Source: CAYTTR01 sp964440805
Lineage (GTDB): Bacteria; Acidobacteriota; Aminicenantia; Aminicenantales; Aminicenantaceae
Assembly: GCA_964440805.1 (NCBI GenBank)
Contig: CAYTTR010000033.1
Span: 1-27,240 of the forward strand
Direction: 5' to 3'
DNA length: 27,240 bases
The translations under genes were made by a program, and so were the position numbers. The notes below the pieces were generated by a model. The model ran no database searches. It saw only the letters and a list, made by a program, of their open reading frames with translations, and was not told where the DNA came from. This document shows positions 7,950 through 15,332 of this stretch, piece after piece; within the stretch, counting starts at the first letter, position 1; each line of letters starts with the position of its first letter.

Positions 7950-8289
7950 TTCAAGCAATTTCAATCGTTTGTGAGAGAGACCGGAATTACCGGTCGTCTT
8001 CTTATGTGCTATGGATAAGTTATATCAACAAAACTGTCATGGGCCTCGACGAGTGAAAGCCATAGATTTTTCATCCAATCAAATCACCATCCGTGACGGC
8101 AAAGGACATAAGGATCGAATAACAATGCTTCCATCTGTTTTAAAGGAAACTCTTAAAAATCACCTTAAAAGAGTTCGAGATGTCCATAATCTTGACATAA
8201 AAGCCGGTTTTGGACGAGTCTATATGCCGTATGCTCCCGGCTCAGGGAAGGCATCAAACGCTTCGGCGGAGCTGTCAAAGAAATCCTGA
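7950..8289 (+). pseudogene. Relic of an integron-type tyrosine recombinase
   Basis: Two frames carry pieces of one family. The first, ending at a stop at 8016-8018, reads GITGRLLMCYG. The second, 8011-8289 (92 residues), reads RRVKAIDFSSNQITIRDGKG followed by HKDRITMLP, LKNHLKRVRDVHNLD and GFGRVYMPYAP. This corresponds to the middle of IntI-like integrases (LRVKDIDF, GKG.KDR.T.LP, GFG.VYLPYAL). The catalytic Arg segment between the two pieces (GLRL.E.LRL in relatives) is deleted, and the C-terminal HLxxR and nucleophile Tyr region is absent. Inactive. No attI or attC sites were recognised nearby. It lies directly after the glycan cluster and may mark how that block arrived. Confidence 0.65.
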
Positions 8290-8310
8290 GGAGCGAAATA
8301 TGATATCAGG

Positions 8311-8460
8311 ATGCCGGCAGATAAAAGGAAGAGAGACGAACTATTATCGAAAGCAAAACACTGCTTCTGGAAAGCCATTTCATACCAACCGGCATCAGCC
8401 TTCTCAGCATCAAGAACTTGGGAAGACAAAACAGTATCTATGAAATTGGAGGAATTTTGA
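8311..8460 (+). CDS. Possible 49-residue ORF overlapping the TTG start of the next gene
   Basis: ATG at 8311 to TGA at 8458-8460; the stop overlaps the TTG start of the next gene as TTGA, an arrangement compatible with translational coupling. The product contains KRKRDELLSKAKHCFWKAIS and is not recognised. Upstream Shine-Dalgarno sequence is weak and other frames are also open here, so this may be chance or a decayed gene. Confidence 0.2.
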   Translation: MPADKRKRDELLSKAKHCFWKAISYQPASAFSASRTWEDKTVSMKLEEF

Positions 8461-9599
8461 AAAATTTAAAATTTCTATGGATTGGAATTTTCGTTTTATT
8501 TTTGGGTTTCTGTCAATGTACGGTTAAGGAAAAAAGCCAAACAGATGAAAACTTCCCTTCTGATTTCAACAAATATGAAGCCCTCCGGTTTTCAGGCGGC
8601 CAAGAAATATTTTCACCTGAAAAAATAATCACTGCGGATAATAACTGGGAAATCTTGCTTTCATGCAGAGATGGAAAAACAAGAGAAGAACTTCACGAAG
8701 TGGGAATTGATTTCACTGAAAGTCAGCTCATGCTTTTAAAAGCCATGGGCTTTTTGGATTTCCGCCGAGATGCCGAGCCGGAAAAATTAATCACTACCCT
8801 ACCCATACTGGGCAGTTCAGATAAACAGGCCCTCATAAATAAAGTAAGAGAACTGGCCGCTAAGATCGAACCTGAGCTAAGGGATGACCTAAAAAAGCTC
8901 AAAGAAATTTTGGCGAAATCCGGATATAACGACTATCTCTTCAGTATCTTCTTTTCAGCAGTTATAGATGGAATAGTATGGTTTCCCTTTATTGACCAAG
9001 GTTTTGTTAATGAATTTTCACTTGATCACGAAAGGCCTCTTTTCGATGGAGTTTATTGGCTGTCCTATCCAAAACGAGATTTCCGCTGCGGCTCTAATAT
9101 TGCCATAGGAGATGATGTGTTTATGATTCTTAACTGGAGTGACGGCCCTATGAATAAAATACAAGAAGTATTCCACTGGAACAACCTTTATTCTATGCGC
9201 GATCAATTCCTTGAATATGGAAAGATTGTTGATGAGGAGCTTAAATCAGAACTCATTACCTACGGTGTTGTGGATGACGAAGGAAATTTCATTGTTCCTA
9301 TAATTGAAATAAAAGCGAATGATGAAATCTTTTTGATTTGCTCTTCTATGGCAGAAAAAATTGTGGATTTTATGAGTCAAAATTTAAACCTTGACAACCT
9401 CCGTCAGGAATTCGGATTTGCGGATAAAGAAAAAGCATTTGTGGTTACCTATCATGAATGGATGTGGGAATTGGTGGAGCTCCTGGATGAGAAAGGGCTT
9501 ATAAAAAAACCATTGGCTTTTTCAAATCCTGAGAAAGCCTTACCGAAAGATATCGGGAAGTTATTTTTTATCATTAAAGGAGTCTTACCGGAAACTTAA
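8457..9599 (+). CDS. Putative secreted or envelope protein of unknown function, TTG start
   Basis: 380 residues if translation begins at TTG 8457, which sits 5 nt after GGAGG (8448-8452). That start places a basic N-region (KNLK) directly before a hydrophobic stretch, FLWIGIFVLFLGF, as in a signal peptide; the frame also extends upstream to an ATG at 8418 that would bury it. The hydrophobic segment is followed by CQC, but no canonical lipobox precedes either Cys, so lipoprotein status is uncertain. The rest is a soluble acidic protein with Trp-rich stretches such as HEWMWELVELLDEKG near the C-terminus and a helical segment (about 135-165) around RDDLKKLKEILAKSGYNDYL. I recognise no family. 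It stands alone between the integrase relic and the radical SAM gene, on the same strand. Confidence 0.65.
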   Translation: MKNLKFLWIGIFVLFLGFCQCTVKEKSQTDENFPSDFNKYEALRFSGGQEIFSPEKIITADNNWEILLSCRDGKTREELHEVGIDFTESQLMLLKAMGFLDFRRDAEPEKLITTLPILGSSDKQALINKVRELAAKIEPELRDDLKKLKEILAKSGYNDYLFSIFFSAVIDGIVWFPFIDQGFVNEFSLDHERPLFDGVYWLSYPKRDFRCGSNIAIGDDVFMILNWSDGPMNKIQEVFHWNNLYSMRDQFLEYGKIVDEELKSELITYGVVDDEGNFIVPIIEIKANDEIFLICSSMAEKIVDFMSQNLNLDNLRQEFGFADKEKAFVVTYHEWMWELVELLDEKGLIKKPLAFSNPEKALPKDIGKLFFIIKGVLPET

Positions 9600-9644
9600 G
9601 ATGTTATGTAGACAATTTGCATTTTTAACCGAGAGATAAATCCG

Positions 9645-10376
9645 ATGATTCTTGAGCTGCAGAAAAAACTGACTTACGGCCCGATTCAGTCAAGGCGCCT
9701 GGGGGCTTCTTTGGGGATAAACCTTTTTCCCGGCAGTATCAAGCGCTGTTCCTTCGACTGCGTCTACTGTCAATTCGGATGGACAGAAAAAAGAGTGCTC
9801 CGGTTAAACCGGAAAAACAGCCCGCTTCCTTCTCCTTCCGGGGTTGAAGAGACTGTACGCAGCACTTTAAAGAACCTTCCTATTTTCCCGGCATATCTAA
9901 CTTTCTCAGGAAACGGCGAGCCGACCCTGCACCCTGATTTTCCGGAAATAGTTGAACGCATAGTTTCTATTAAAAAAGAGCTCGGAGACAACATCCGGAC
10001 CGCGGTTCTCTCTAATTCATCTCGAGTTATGGAAACAGATATCCGTGACGCCCTGGCTATGCTCGATTGCCGCATTATGAAGCTTGACTGCGGAACTGAA
10101 GATGTATTCAGGCATTACAATCGGCCGGCAAGAAATCTTGCGCTGGATTCAATTACAGAGGGTTTAATCGATTTGACTAAAGAAGCGCCCGTTACTATCC
10201 AAGCGCTTTTTGCCTGCGGCAAAGAAGGAAACATGGATGATGAGCATGCTTCAGCCTGGATTGAAAGATTGAGGAGAATAAAGCCCGTTGAGGTTCAGCT
10301 TTATACCCTTGACCGTGGTTATCCGGCAAACGAACTTCATCCTGCATCAATTACCGACATAAAGAAATTAGCCTAG
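9645..10376 (+). CDS. Radical SAM protein, COG0731-like
   Basis: 243 residues. The CX3CX2C cluster motif is Cys35, Cys39, Cys42 in KRCSFDCVYCQFG, which binds the SAM-linked [4Fe-4S] cluster. The leading YGPIQSRRLGASLGINLFPG is typical of the COG0731 group (related to wyosine synthase Taw1/TYW1 but widespread in bacteria with unknown substrate). A GNGEPTLHPDF segment (about 90-100) is the usual GGEPT-like SAM-binding motif, and VQLYTLDRGYP near the C-terminus is also characteristic. Relatives usually run some 10-20 residues past this point, so the C-terminus, ending in DIKKLA, may be slightly shortened. Probably cytoplasmic; substrate not predictable. A terminator follows at 10541. Confidence 0.8.
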   Translation: MILELQKKLTYGPIQSRRLGASLGINLFPGSIKRCSFDCVYCQFGWTEKRVLRLNRKNSPLPSPSGVEETVRSTLKNLPIFPAYLTFSGNGEPTLHPDFPEIVERIVSIKKELGDNIRTAVLSNSSRVMETDIRDALAMLDCRIMKLDCGTEDVFRHYNRPARNLALDSITEGLIDLTKEAPVTIQALFACGKEGNMDDEHASAWIERLRRIKPVEVQLYTLDRGYPANELHPASITDIKKLA

Positions 10377-10410
10377 AAAGCACAACAAAAAGAAGTCCCA
10401 GTTCGTGTTT

Positions 10411-10500
10411 TTTCCTGAGTCTATTACCTGATTTTGCCACTCATTTTCTTTTAAAAATGGCAAAATGACAAGGAAAAAATAGGTAAATTGGTGAACTACC
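10411..10500. repeat. AT-rich inverted repeats between convergent genes
   Basis: ATTTTGCCA (about 10433-10441) and TGGCAAAAT (about 10458-10466) are perfect 9-nt arms. TTACCT just outside on the left is matched by AGGTAA on the right, and a further imperfect pair AAATTGGTG/CACCAAATT follows at about 10485-10508. Together these look like a folded intergenic element rather than a simple terminator. No copy elsewhere in the window was recognised. Confidence 0.4.
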
Positions 10501-10540
10501 ACCAAATTAATCATTTCTTCAGGGAAAGAGGTGTCCCTTT

Positions 10541-10560
10541 GGGGAACGTCCCCCTTTTTT
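10541..10560 (+). terminator. Rho-independent terminator
   Basis: GGGGA-ACG-TCCCC forms a 5-bp GC-rich stem, followed by one C and six T (10555-10560). It is oriented to stop plus-strand transcription from the radical SAM gene before the convergent ABC genes, whose last stop codon is only 2 nt away. Confidence 0.65.
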
Positions 10561-10562
10561 CT

Positions 10563-11324
10563 TTACAGACTCTCGCTTTTTTCGAAGAAATAGGCCCCGA
10601 GGATCACCATGAGAAGTGAAAATCCTGCCATAAGGAAAAAATCAAATAGAAGAGGAAAAGAAGACACATTAATCAGAACACGTCTGATGCCGTCAATGCC
10701 GTAGGTCAGGGGGTTAACATAGGAAAGAATTCGAAGCCAGGAGGGAAAATTTTCCACCGGATAAAGAGCACCGCTTAGAAAAAAAAGCGGGAAAATAACA
10801 AAGTTCATGACAATAGGAAATCCCTGCATGTCTTTCATCCGGGAAGCAAAAATTAAGCCTAAACCAAGAAAAGTAACGGAAATAAGAATCATGAATATCA
10901 AGGCAAGAAGAAGAGATAAGACGGATCCAATCCGGAATCCAAGCAAAGTAGAAATAAACAAAATTAATACTCCCTGAATCAGGGCGGTGGTCACGCCGCC
11001 GGCAATCCGGCCGATAACAATGGATATCCGCCTTACCGGAGCAACCATTATCTCTTTCAGGAAACCGAATTCTCTGTCCCAGAGAACCGAAAGCCCGCCG
11101 AAAGTGGACGAGAACAGAAGACTCATTCCCAGGATTCCCGGCACAAGATAATTTATATAATCGACATCATTTTCAATTCCCGGGACAGGCATGCGCCTGA
11201 ATCCTAAACTGAGAAAAGCAAGAAAAAAAAGAGGCATAGCCAAAGCACCGAATATGCGTGATTTTGCCCGGAAAAATCTTTTCATCTCTCTAAGCCAGAG
11301 GACATAAACTGCGGCCAGATTCAT
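10563..11324 (-). CDS. ABC-2 type transporter permease
   Basis: 253 residues with about six predicted hydrophobic segments, the standard size and topology of the DrrB/NodJ-type ABC-2 permease. The basic N-terminus LWLREMKRFFRAKSRIFG is the cytoplasmic lead-in, and GSVLSLLLALIFMILISVTF and FPIVMNFVIFPLFFLSGALY fall in the expected membrane segments; the latter FFLSGALYPVENFP motif is characteristic of the family. It forms an exporter with the ATPase encoded just upstream; the two genes overlap by 4 nt (ATGA), so they are translationally coupled. Substrate unknown; relatives export antibiotics, lipids or polysaccharides. Confidence 0.88.
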   Translation of the reverse strand: MNLAAVYVLWLREMKRFFRAKSRIFGALAMPLFFLAFLSLGFRRMPVPGIENDVDYINYLVPGILGMSLLFSSTFGGLSVLWDREFGFLKEIMVAPVRRISIVIGRIAGGVTTALIQGVLILFISTLLGFRIGSVLSLLLALIFMILISVTFLGLGLIFASRMKDMQGFPIVMNFVIFPLFFLSGALYPVENFPSWLRILSYVNPLTYGIDGIRRVLINVSSFPLLFDFFLMAGFSLLMVILGAYFFEKSESL

Positions 11325-12319
11325 CTTCTTCTCCTGAAATGAGCTCTCATTCTTTCCCTATTTTTTTCCAAGCGGCTGGCTTCCTGGGGACGGATGCTTC
11401 TTCCGGTGAAATGAAGGAAAACATCCTCCAGGCTGGGTTTGTGAAGATTGACGCAGGTAATATCGATACCCCTGGATTGAGCTATTTTTATTAGCTCAGG
11501 AATACGGCGCTCTCCTTTCTCCATAGTCAGATTGAGGCAATTATTATGGGCTCTTAAGGTCTTAATCCAAGGGAGCTTTTGATACTCTTCCATCAGCATA
11601 TCTTTATTTCCGTCGAGTTCAAGGGAAACTACATCGCCACCAAGGATATCTTTAAGGTTTCCCGGAGTATCCAGAGCTACAAATTTTCCGTAATCCATGA
11701 TGGCAATCCGCCGGCAGAGAAAATCGGCTTCTTCCATATAGTGGGTGGTTAAAATAATGGTAACTTCAGCTTCCCGGTTTAGTTTTTTTATGTAATCCCA
11801 GATGTGGCGGCGGGTTTGAGCATCAAGGCCTAAAGTAGGCTCGTCCAAAAAAAGAACCTTGGGCTTATGAATCAGACCCCGGGCGATTTCAAGCCGCCTC
11901 TTCATGCCGCCGGAATAATTTTCAACCAGAACATCTTTTTTTTCGGTAAGTTCTACCAATTCCAGAACTTCATTAATCCTCCGGCGACGCTCTTCCCTTC
12001 CCAGGCCGTACATCATGGCATGAAACTCAAGATTTTCCCGTCCTGTGAGTTTAACATCGAGGGCCGGTTCCTGGAAAACAATTCCGATCGAGCGCCGGAC
12101 TTCATCTTGCTTCTTAGAGGTATCAAAACCGGCCACTTCGGCATAGCCTGAAGTTGATTTAAGAAGGGTAGCCAGCATATTGATAGTAGTGGTTTTACCG
12201 GCGCCATTAGGGCCGAGAAGACCAAAAAGCTCGCCGGTGGGGACGGAAAAAGATATGTTGTCGACAGCCTTCAGGCCGTTAAAGTTTTTGGTCAGGTCTT
12301 TTACCAATATGGCGTACAT
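11321..12319 (-). CDS. ABC transporter ATPase, DrrA-like
   Basis: 332 residues. Walker A GPNGAGKTT (36-44), Q-loop Gln83, signature YSGGMKR (135-141), Walker B VLFLDEP (155-161) with catalytic Glu160, and switch His193 are all intact. The C-terminal extension from about 215 to 332, including KPSLEDVFLHFTGRSIR, is the regulatory tail of the DrrA (daunorubicin exporter) type. ATP hydrolysis here powers the downstream ABC-2 permease. No regulator or biosynthetic gene adjoins, so the cargo cannot be inferred. A candidate promoter with a palindrome lies about 60 nt upstream. Confidence 0.9.
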   Translation of the reverse strand: MYAILVKDLTKNFNGLKAVDNISFSVPTGELFGLLGPNGAGKTTTINMLATLLKSTSGYAEVAGFDTSKKQDEVRRSIGIVFQEPALDVKLTGRENLEFHAMMYGLGREERRRRINEVLELVELTEKKDVLVENYSGGMKRRLEIARGLIHKPKVLFLDEPTLGLDAQTRRHIWDYIKKLNREAEVTIILTTHYMEEADFLCRRIAIMDYGKFVALDTPGNLKDILGGDVVSLELDGNKDMLMEEYQKLPWIKTLRAHNNCLNLTMEKGERRIPELIKIAQSRGIDITCVNLHKPSLEDVFLHFTGRSIRPQEASRLEKNRERMRAHFRRRR

Positions 12320-12373
12320 TCACTACACTCTTTTTAAATTTAAGCAAATTTAAGCAGCCTATATAGAAATCGA

Positions 12374-12407
12374 CAGCTATAATAGCTGAATACATAAATT
12401 ACACCAA
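12374..12407 (-). promoter_or_regulatory. Candidate promoter with overlapping operator-like palindrome for the ABC genes
   Basis: On the minus strand TTGGTG (12407-12402) and TATTAT (12384-12379) are spaced by 17 nt. The -10 box lies inside the perfect palindrome CAGCTAT-A-ATAGCTG (12374-12388), a layout typical of repressor sites. No repressor gene is adjacent. Confidence 0.4.
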
Positions 12408-12537
12408 ACTTGCTCAGATTTCCACTTTACGCCTATTCCAGGGATTCCCAAAAAATTAAAAACTGTTTTCTTATTGAAAATTGAGGGACAGTTTACATAT
12501 TTCAATTTTCTAATTCTTTCCCCATATTGATCTGGCT

Positions 12538-12607
12538 CATGCCTTTAGGCATGCTCCTCGTAATAACAGGACATCATTTTCATTGTTCGAGGGTGGCAAG
12601 CTTGCCA
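12538..12607. repeat. Two palindromes in the 295-nt gap after the HD-GYP gene
   Basis: CATGCC-TTTA-GGCATG (12538-12553) and the loopless TGGCAAGCTTGCCA (12594-12607) lie just past the stop of the minus-strand HD-GYP gene. Neither is followed by a T-run on that strand, so they are not classic terminators. Apart from these and the ABC promoter, nothing is seen in 12320-12614. Confidence 0.4.
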
Positions 12608-12614
12608 TGGGGAA

Positions 12615-13826
12615 TTAGTTTGAAACGGTTTGGGTAGGTTCCAGGTCGTTCCAGATAAATCTTTTATCGTTAATAAGAGCAAGGCAGGCATCAACCACAT
12701 CGGAATCGAATTCATATCCTCTTTTCTGGCGGATTTCCTTTAGGGCTGCATCCAGGCCCAGCGCCGGCCGATAAGGCCGGTGAGAAGACATGGCTTCCAC
12801 CACATCCGCCACACTCAGAATTCTTGATTCAAGCAAGATCTCCTCTCCCGATAGAGATAAAGGATAACCTGAACCATTCATTCTTTCATGGTGCTGGAGG
12901 ACTATTTCGCTTATCCGGGAAGGCAGATCGGTTTCTTTGAGAATGTCAAAGCCGAAACGAGGGTGGGAACGAATCATGCTTATTTCATATTCATTCAAAC
13001 GGCCCGGTTTGGTCAGAATTTCTACAGGCACATAGATCTTTCCTATATCATGAATAATACCGGCCATTTTAACAGAAAAAATCTGCTCGCTGGAAAGGCC
13101 AAGTTCTGTGGCTATTACTGAAGCCAAATGTGCTACTCTTCTTTGATGTCCGGCAGTATAAGGATCCCTCATTTCGATAGTTACCGCCAAGGCTTGAATG
13201 GTCATTTCCATGGTTCTTTGAAGCTGTTGAATGTTCCGGGCCAGTTCTTTCTCAATATTTGTCCGCAGAACATCATTTCTCAGATTTTTTAAACCGAAAG
13301 ATATAGAATCTGCCATTTCCTCTAAAATCATTAATTCATCAGTTGAAAAAACTTTATGATTTGCCGAATAAATTCCCACGGCTCCAAAAATTTCTTTTTT
13401 ATGCGCCAAAGGAAAAACCAGAGCAGAATTAAATCCCGCCTCCTTAGCCTCTTTTTTCCAGATATAACATTCTTTTCCGTTATTATTTTTCATATTAATC
13501 TGAATAGGTCGCGCAAACCGGGCTGCTTGCATTTCAGGAAAGACAATTTTGGGATCGATCGAATAAGCTTTAATAATCCTGGATAGAAAACCCTTCTCGA
13601 AACCTGCCCAAGCAGCAGGATATAAACTATTATCTTTTTCATTCCATAAACCAACCCAGACAAAACTGTAATTTCCAAGCTCAATAAACAACCGGCAAGC
13701 CCCCGACAGTAAACTGGCCTCATTCTCCGCCGTCCTTAAAAGACGATGACATTCTTTCAGAAGACAGGTTTCAAGACCTGAATTCTTTTTTGAATGATTT
13801 AAACAATAATCATGGAGTTTTTTCAA
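12615..13826 (-). CDS. GAF domain HD-GYP phosphodiesterase
   Basis: 403 residues. Residues about 30-185 form a GAF-like sensor (GNYSFVWVGLWNE, NSALVFPLAHKKEIFGAVGI), then a short helical linker, then an HD-GYP domain at about 200-395. The metal and catalytic residues are visible: His227, HD at 259-260, HHE at 312-314 and the GSGYP loop at 318-322, followed by SRILSVADVVEAMSSHRPYR. HD-GYP enzymes hydrolyse cyclic di-GMP. Lack of a receiver domain points to a small-molecule or redox signal through GAF. The start codon is TTG (13826), with GAGG about 6 nt upstream and a stop shortly before it in frame. Single-gene unit, divergent from tspO. Confidence 0.88.
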   Translation of the reverse strand: MKKLHDYCLNHSKKNSGLETCLLKECHRLLRTAENEASLLSGACRLFIELGNYSFVWVGLWNEKDNSLYPAAWAGFEKGFLSRIIKAYSIDPKIVFPEMQAARFARPIQINMKNNNGKECYIWKKEAKEAGFNSALVFPLAHKKEIFGAVGIYSANHKVFSTDELMILEEMADSISFGLKNLRNDVLRTNIEKELARNIQQLQRTMEMTIQALAVTIEMRDPYTAGHQRRVAHLASVIATELGLSSEQIFSVKMAGIIHDIGKIYVPVEILTKPGRLNEYEISMIRSHPRFGFDILKETDLPSRISEIVLQHHERMNGSGYPLSLSGEEILLESRILSVADVVEAMSSHRPYRPALGLDAALKEIRQKRGYEFDSDVVDACLALINDKRFIWNDLEPTQTVSN

Positions 13827-13886
13827 TTCATTCCTCGCGACCGCTCAACTTCATTCACTCTTTTAGTCGGAGAACAAGGGAAAAAA

Positions 13887-13915
13887 TTGAATAAAAAACA
13901 AAAATTTTATATATT
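13887..13915 (+). promoter_or_regulatory. Candidate promoter for tspO
   Basis: TTGAAT (13887-13892) and TATATT (13910-13915) are spaced by 17 nt in a very AT-rich stretch. The expected start of transcription is about 55 nt before the tspO ATG, which has AAGGA at 13966-13970. Confidence 0.4.
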
Positions 13916-13977
13916 GCTTTAATTCAAAGATTTTCATACAATTCCATCAGATAGTTATTCTTCATAAGGAATCTCCA

Positions 13978-14469
13978 ATGGAAAAAAAATTTGGTTTTAA
14001 GTCAACTTTATATCTAATTGGATTTATAGTTTTATCCCTAGCCACCGGATTTTTAGGTTCGCTGGCAACTTCCCGGTCGGTTGATACTTGGTATGTCACC
14101 CTCAACAAACCAGCCTTTACTCCTCCCGGATGGCTTTTTGGACCGGTTTGGACTCTACTCTATATCCTCATGGGAATCGCTGCCTTTTTAGTCTGGAAAA
14201 GCGAAGGATTAAAAAGCCGCAAGAATCCGGCTCTAGGAATATTTTTCTTTCAACTGCTCCTCAATCTTCTCTGGTCTGTTTTCTTCTTCGGATTACAAGC
14301 TCCTGCTCTAGCTCTGGCAGATATATTCTTTCTCTGGCTGGCCATAATCATCATGATGGCCTTCTTCTTTAAACTCTCCAAGGCAGCGGGATATTTACTT
14401 GTTCCTTACCTTTTATGGGTAAGCTTCGCTTCTGTTTTGAACATTTCCATTGTTGTTCTTAATTCTTGA
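13978..14469 (+). CDS. tspO: TspO/MBR family tryptophan-rich sensory protein
   Basis: 163 residues, normal family length, five hydrophobic segments. The signature WYVTLNKPAFTPPGWLFGPV (38-57) followed by WTLLYILMGIAA, and the C-terminal PYLLWVSFASVLN (143-155), identify TspO. Family members sit in the envelope membrane (outer membrane in Rhodobacter), bind porphyrins and have been linked to tetrapyrrole export, photo-oxidative degradation and stress sensing. The ten-gene heme operon begins about 1.8 kb away, ending towards this gene, which makes a tetrapyrrole role likely although the genes are not co-transcribed. Confidence 0.9.
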   Translation: MEKKFGFKSTLYLIGFIVLSLATGFLGSLATSRSVDTWYVTLNKPAFTPPGWLFGPVWTLLYILMGIAAFLVWKSEGLKSRKNPALGIFFFQLLLNLLWSVFFFGLQAPALALADIFFLWLAIIIMMAFFFKLSKAAGYLLVPYLLWVSFASVLNISIVVLNS

Positions 14470-14491
14470 TTCATAACCATTATACTAAGGT

Positions 14492-15289
14492 CTACTCATC
14501 CAGCCAGTGCTTTAAATCTTCTAATTTATCTTCAATAATCTTTTGGCCGATTTTATAGCTTTTTTTCCAGTCATAAAAAGCCAGCATCCTGGCAGGGTCC
14601 GGCTCAAATTCCGGGTTGAGCATAAACAACTGCCGGCTTTCTTCCTCTCTGGCCAATTGTTCCATCATCATATAAAAAACATTAATTAGAGATTGAAAAA
14701 GACTGTCTCCCGGACCGTCATCTTTTTTAGAAGAATTTCTGGTTAAATTAACTCCTATTATTTTTTCAAGCCCCATCTCAACCAAAGGCTTGACCGGGAC
14801 GGGATCAAGAACCCCTCCGTCTATATACAAATTACTGTCCATTTTATAAGGGGGAAAGATTCCGGGAATGGAGATGGAAGCCATTACCGCATCCAGAATT
14901 TTCCCTTTGGTCAAATAAACTGGCTTTTTCTTCACCGGATCGGTGACACAAATAATAATCTCAATTTTTGCATCCTCAAAAGAAGCATCCTGAAAGGCAT
15001 TTTCCTTCAAAAATTTCTTTATTTTTTTTCCCTTAATCACGGAAATTTTAAGATTATTGGGGTCTACCAGTTTTAAATAATCTTTCCTCTTCATTCCTGT
15101 ACTTATCTTAAAGAAAGAATCCACTTCTCCATGAAGAGCCAAGTAGGCGCCAACCAGAGCCCCTACGCTGGAACCGCTGACAGCCTTAATTTCCAATCCT
15201 TCTTGGATAATTTTATTTATAATGGGAAAAAGCGCATAGCCTCTGACCGCACCGCTTCCCAAAGAAAGACCGAGCTTTTTCTTTTTCAT
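14492..15289 (-). CDS. Patatin-like phospholipase, RssA type
   Basis: 265 residues. The oxyanion loop GSGAVRGYA (11-19), nucleophile elbow G39-S-S41-V-G (Ser41) and catalytic Asp157 in YIDGGVLDPVPV form the Ser-Asp dyad of patatin-like acyl hydrolases. ISIPGIFPPY (140-149) is the usual conserved middle block. There is no signal peptide or membrane segment, so it matches the short cytoplasmic RssA/NTE-like class; natural substrate is unknown, lysophospholipid being usual for the superfamily. It converges with tspO (22-nt gap) and diverges from the next gene (43-nt gap), which leaves little room for promoters. Confidence 0.88.
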   Translation of the reverse strand: MKKKKLGLSLGSGAVRGYALFPIINKIIQEGLEIKAVSGSSVGALVGAYLALHGEVDSFFKISTGMKRKDYLKLVDPNNLKISVIKGKKIKKFLKENAFQDASFEDAKIEIIICVTDPVKKKPVYLTKGKILDAVMASISIPGIFPPYKMDSNLYIDGGVLDPVPVKPLVEMGLEKIIGVNLTRNSSKKDDGPGDSLFQSLINVFYMMMEQLAREEESRQLFMLNPEFEPDPARMLAFYDWKKSYKIGQKIIEDKLEDLKHWLDE

Positions 15290-15332
15290 AGATATTTTTC
15301 CCTTTCTTTATTTTAAAGTAAAATAGGTAATC

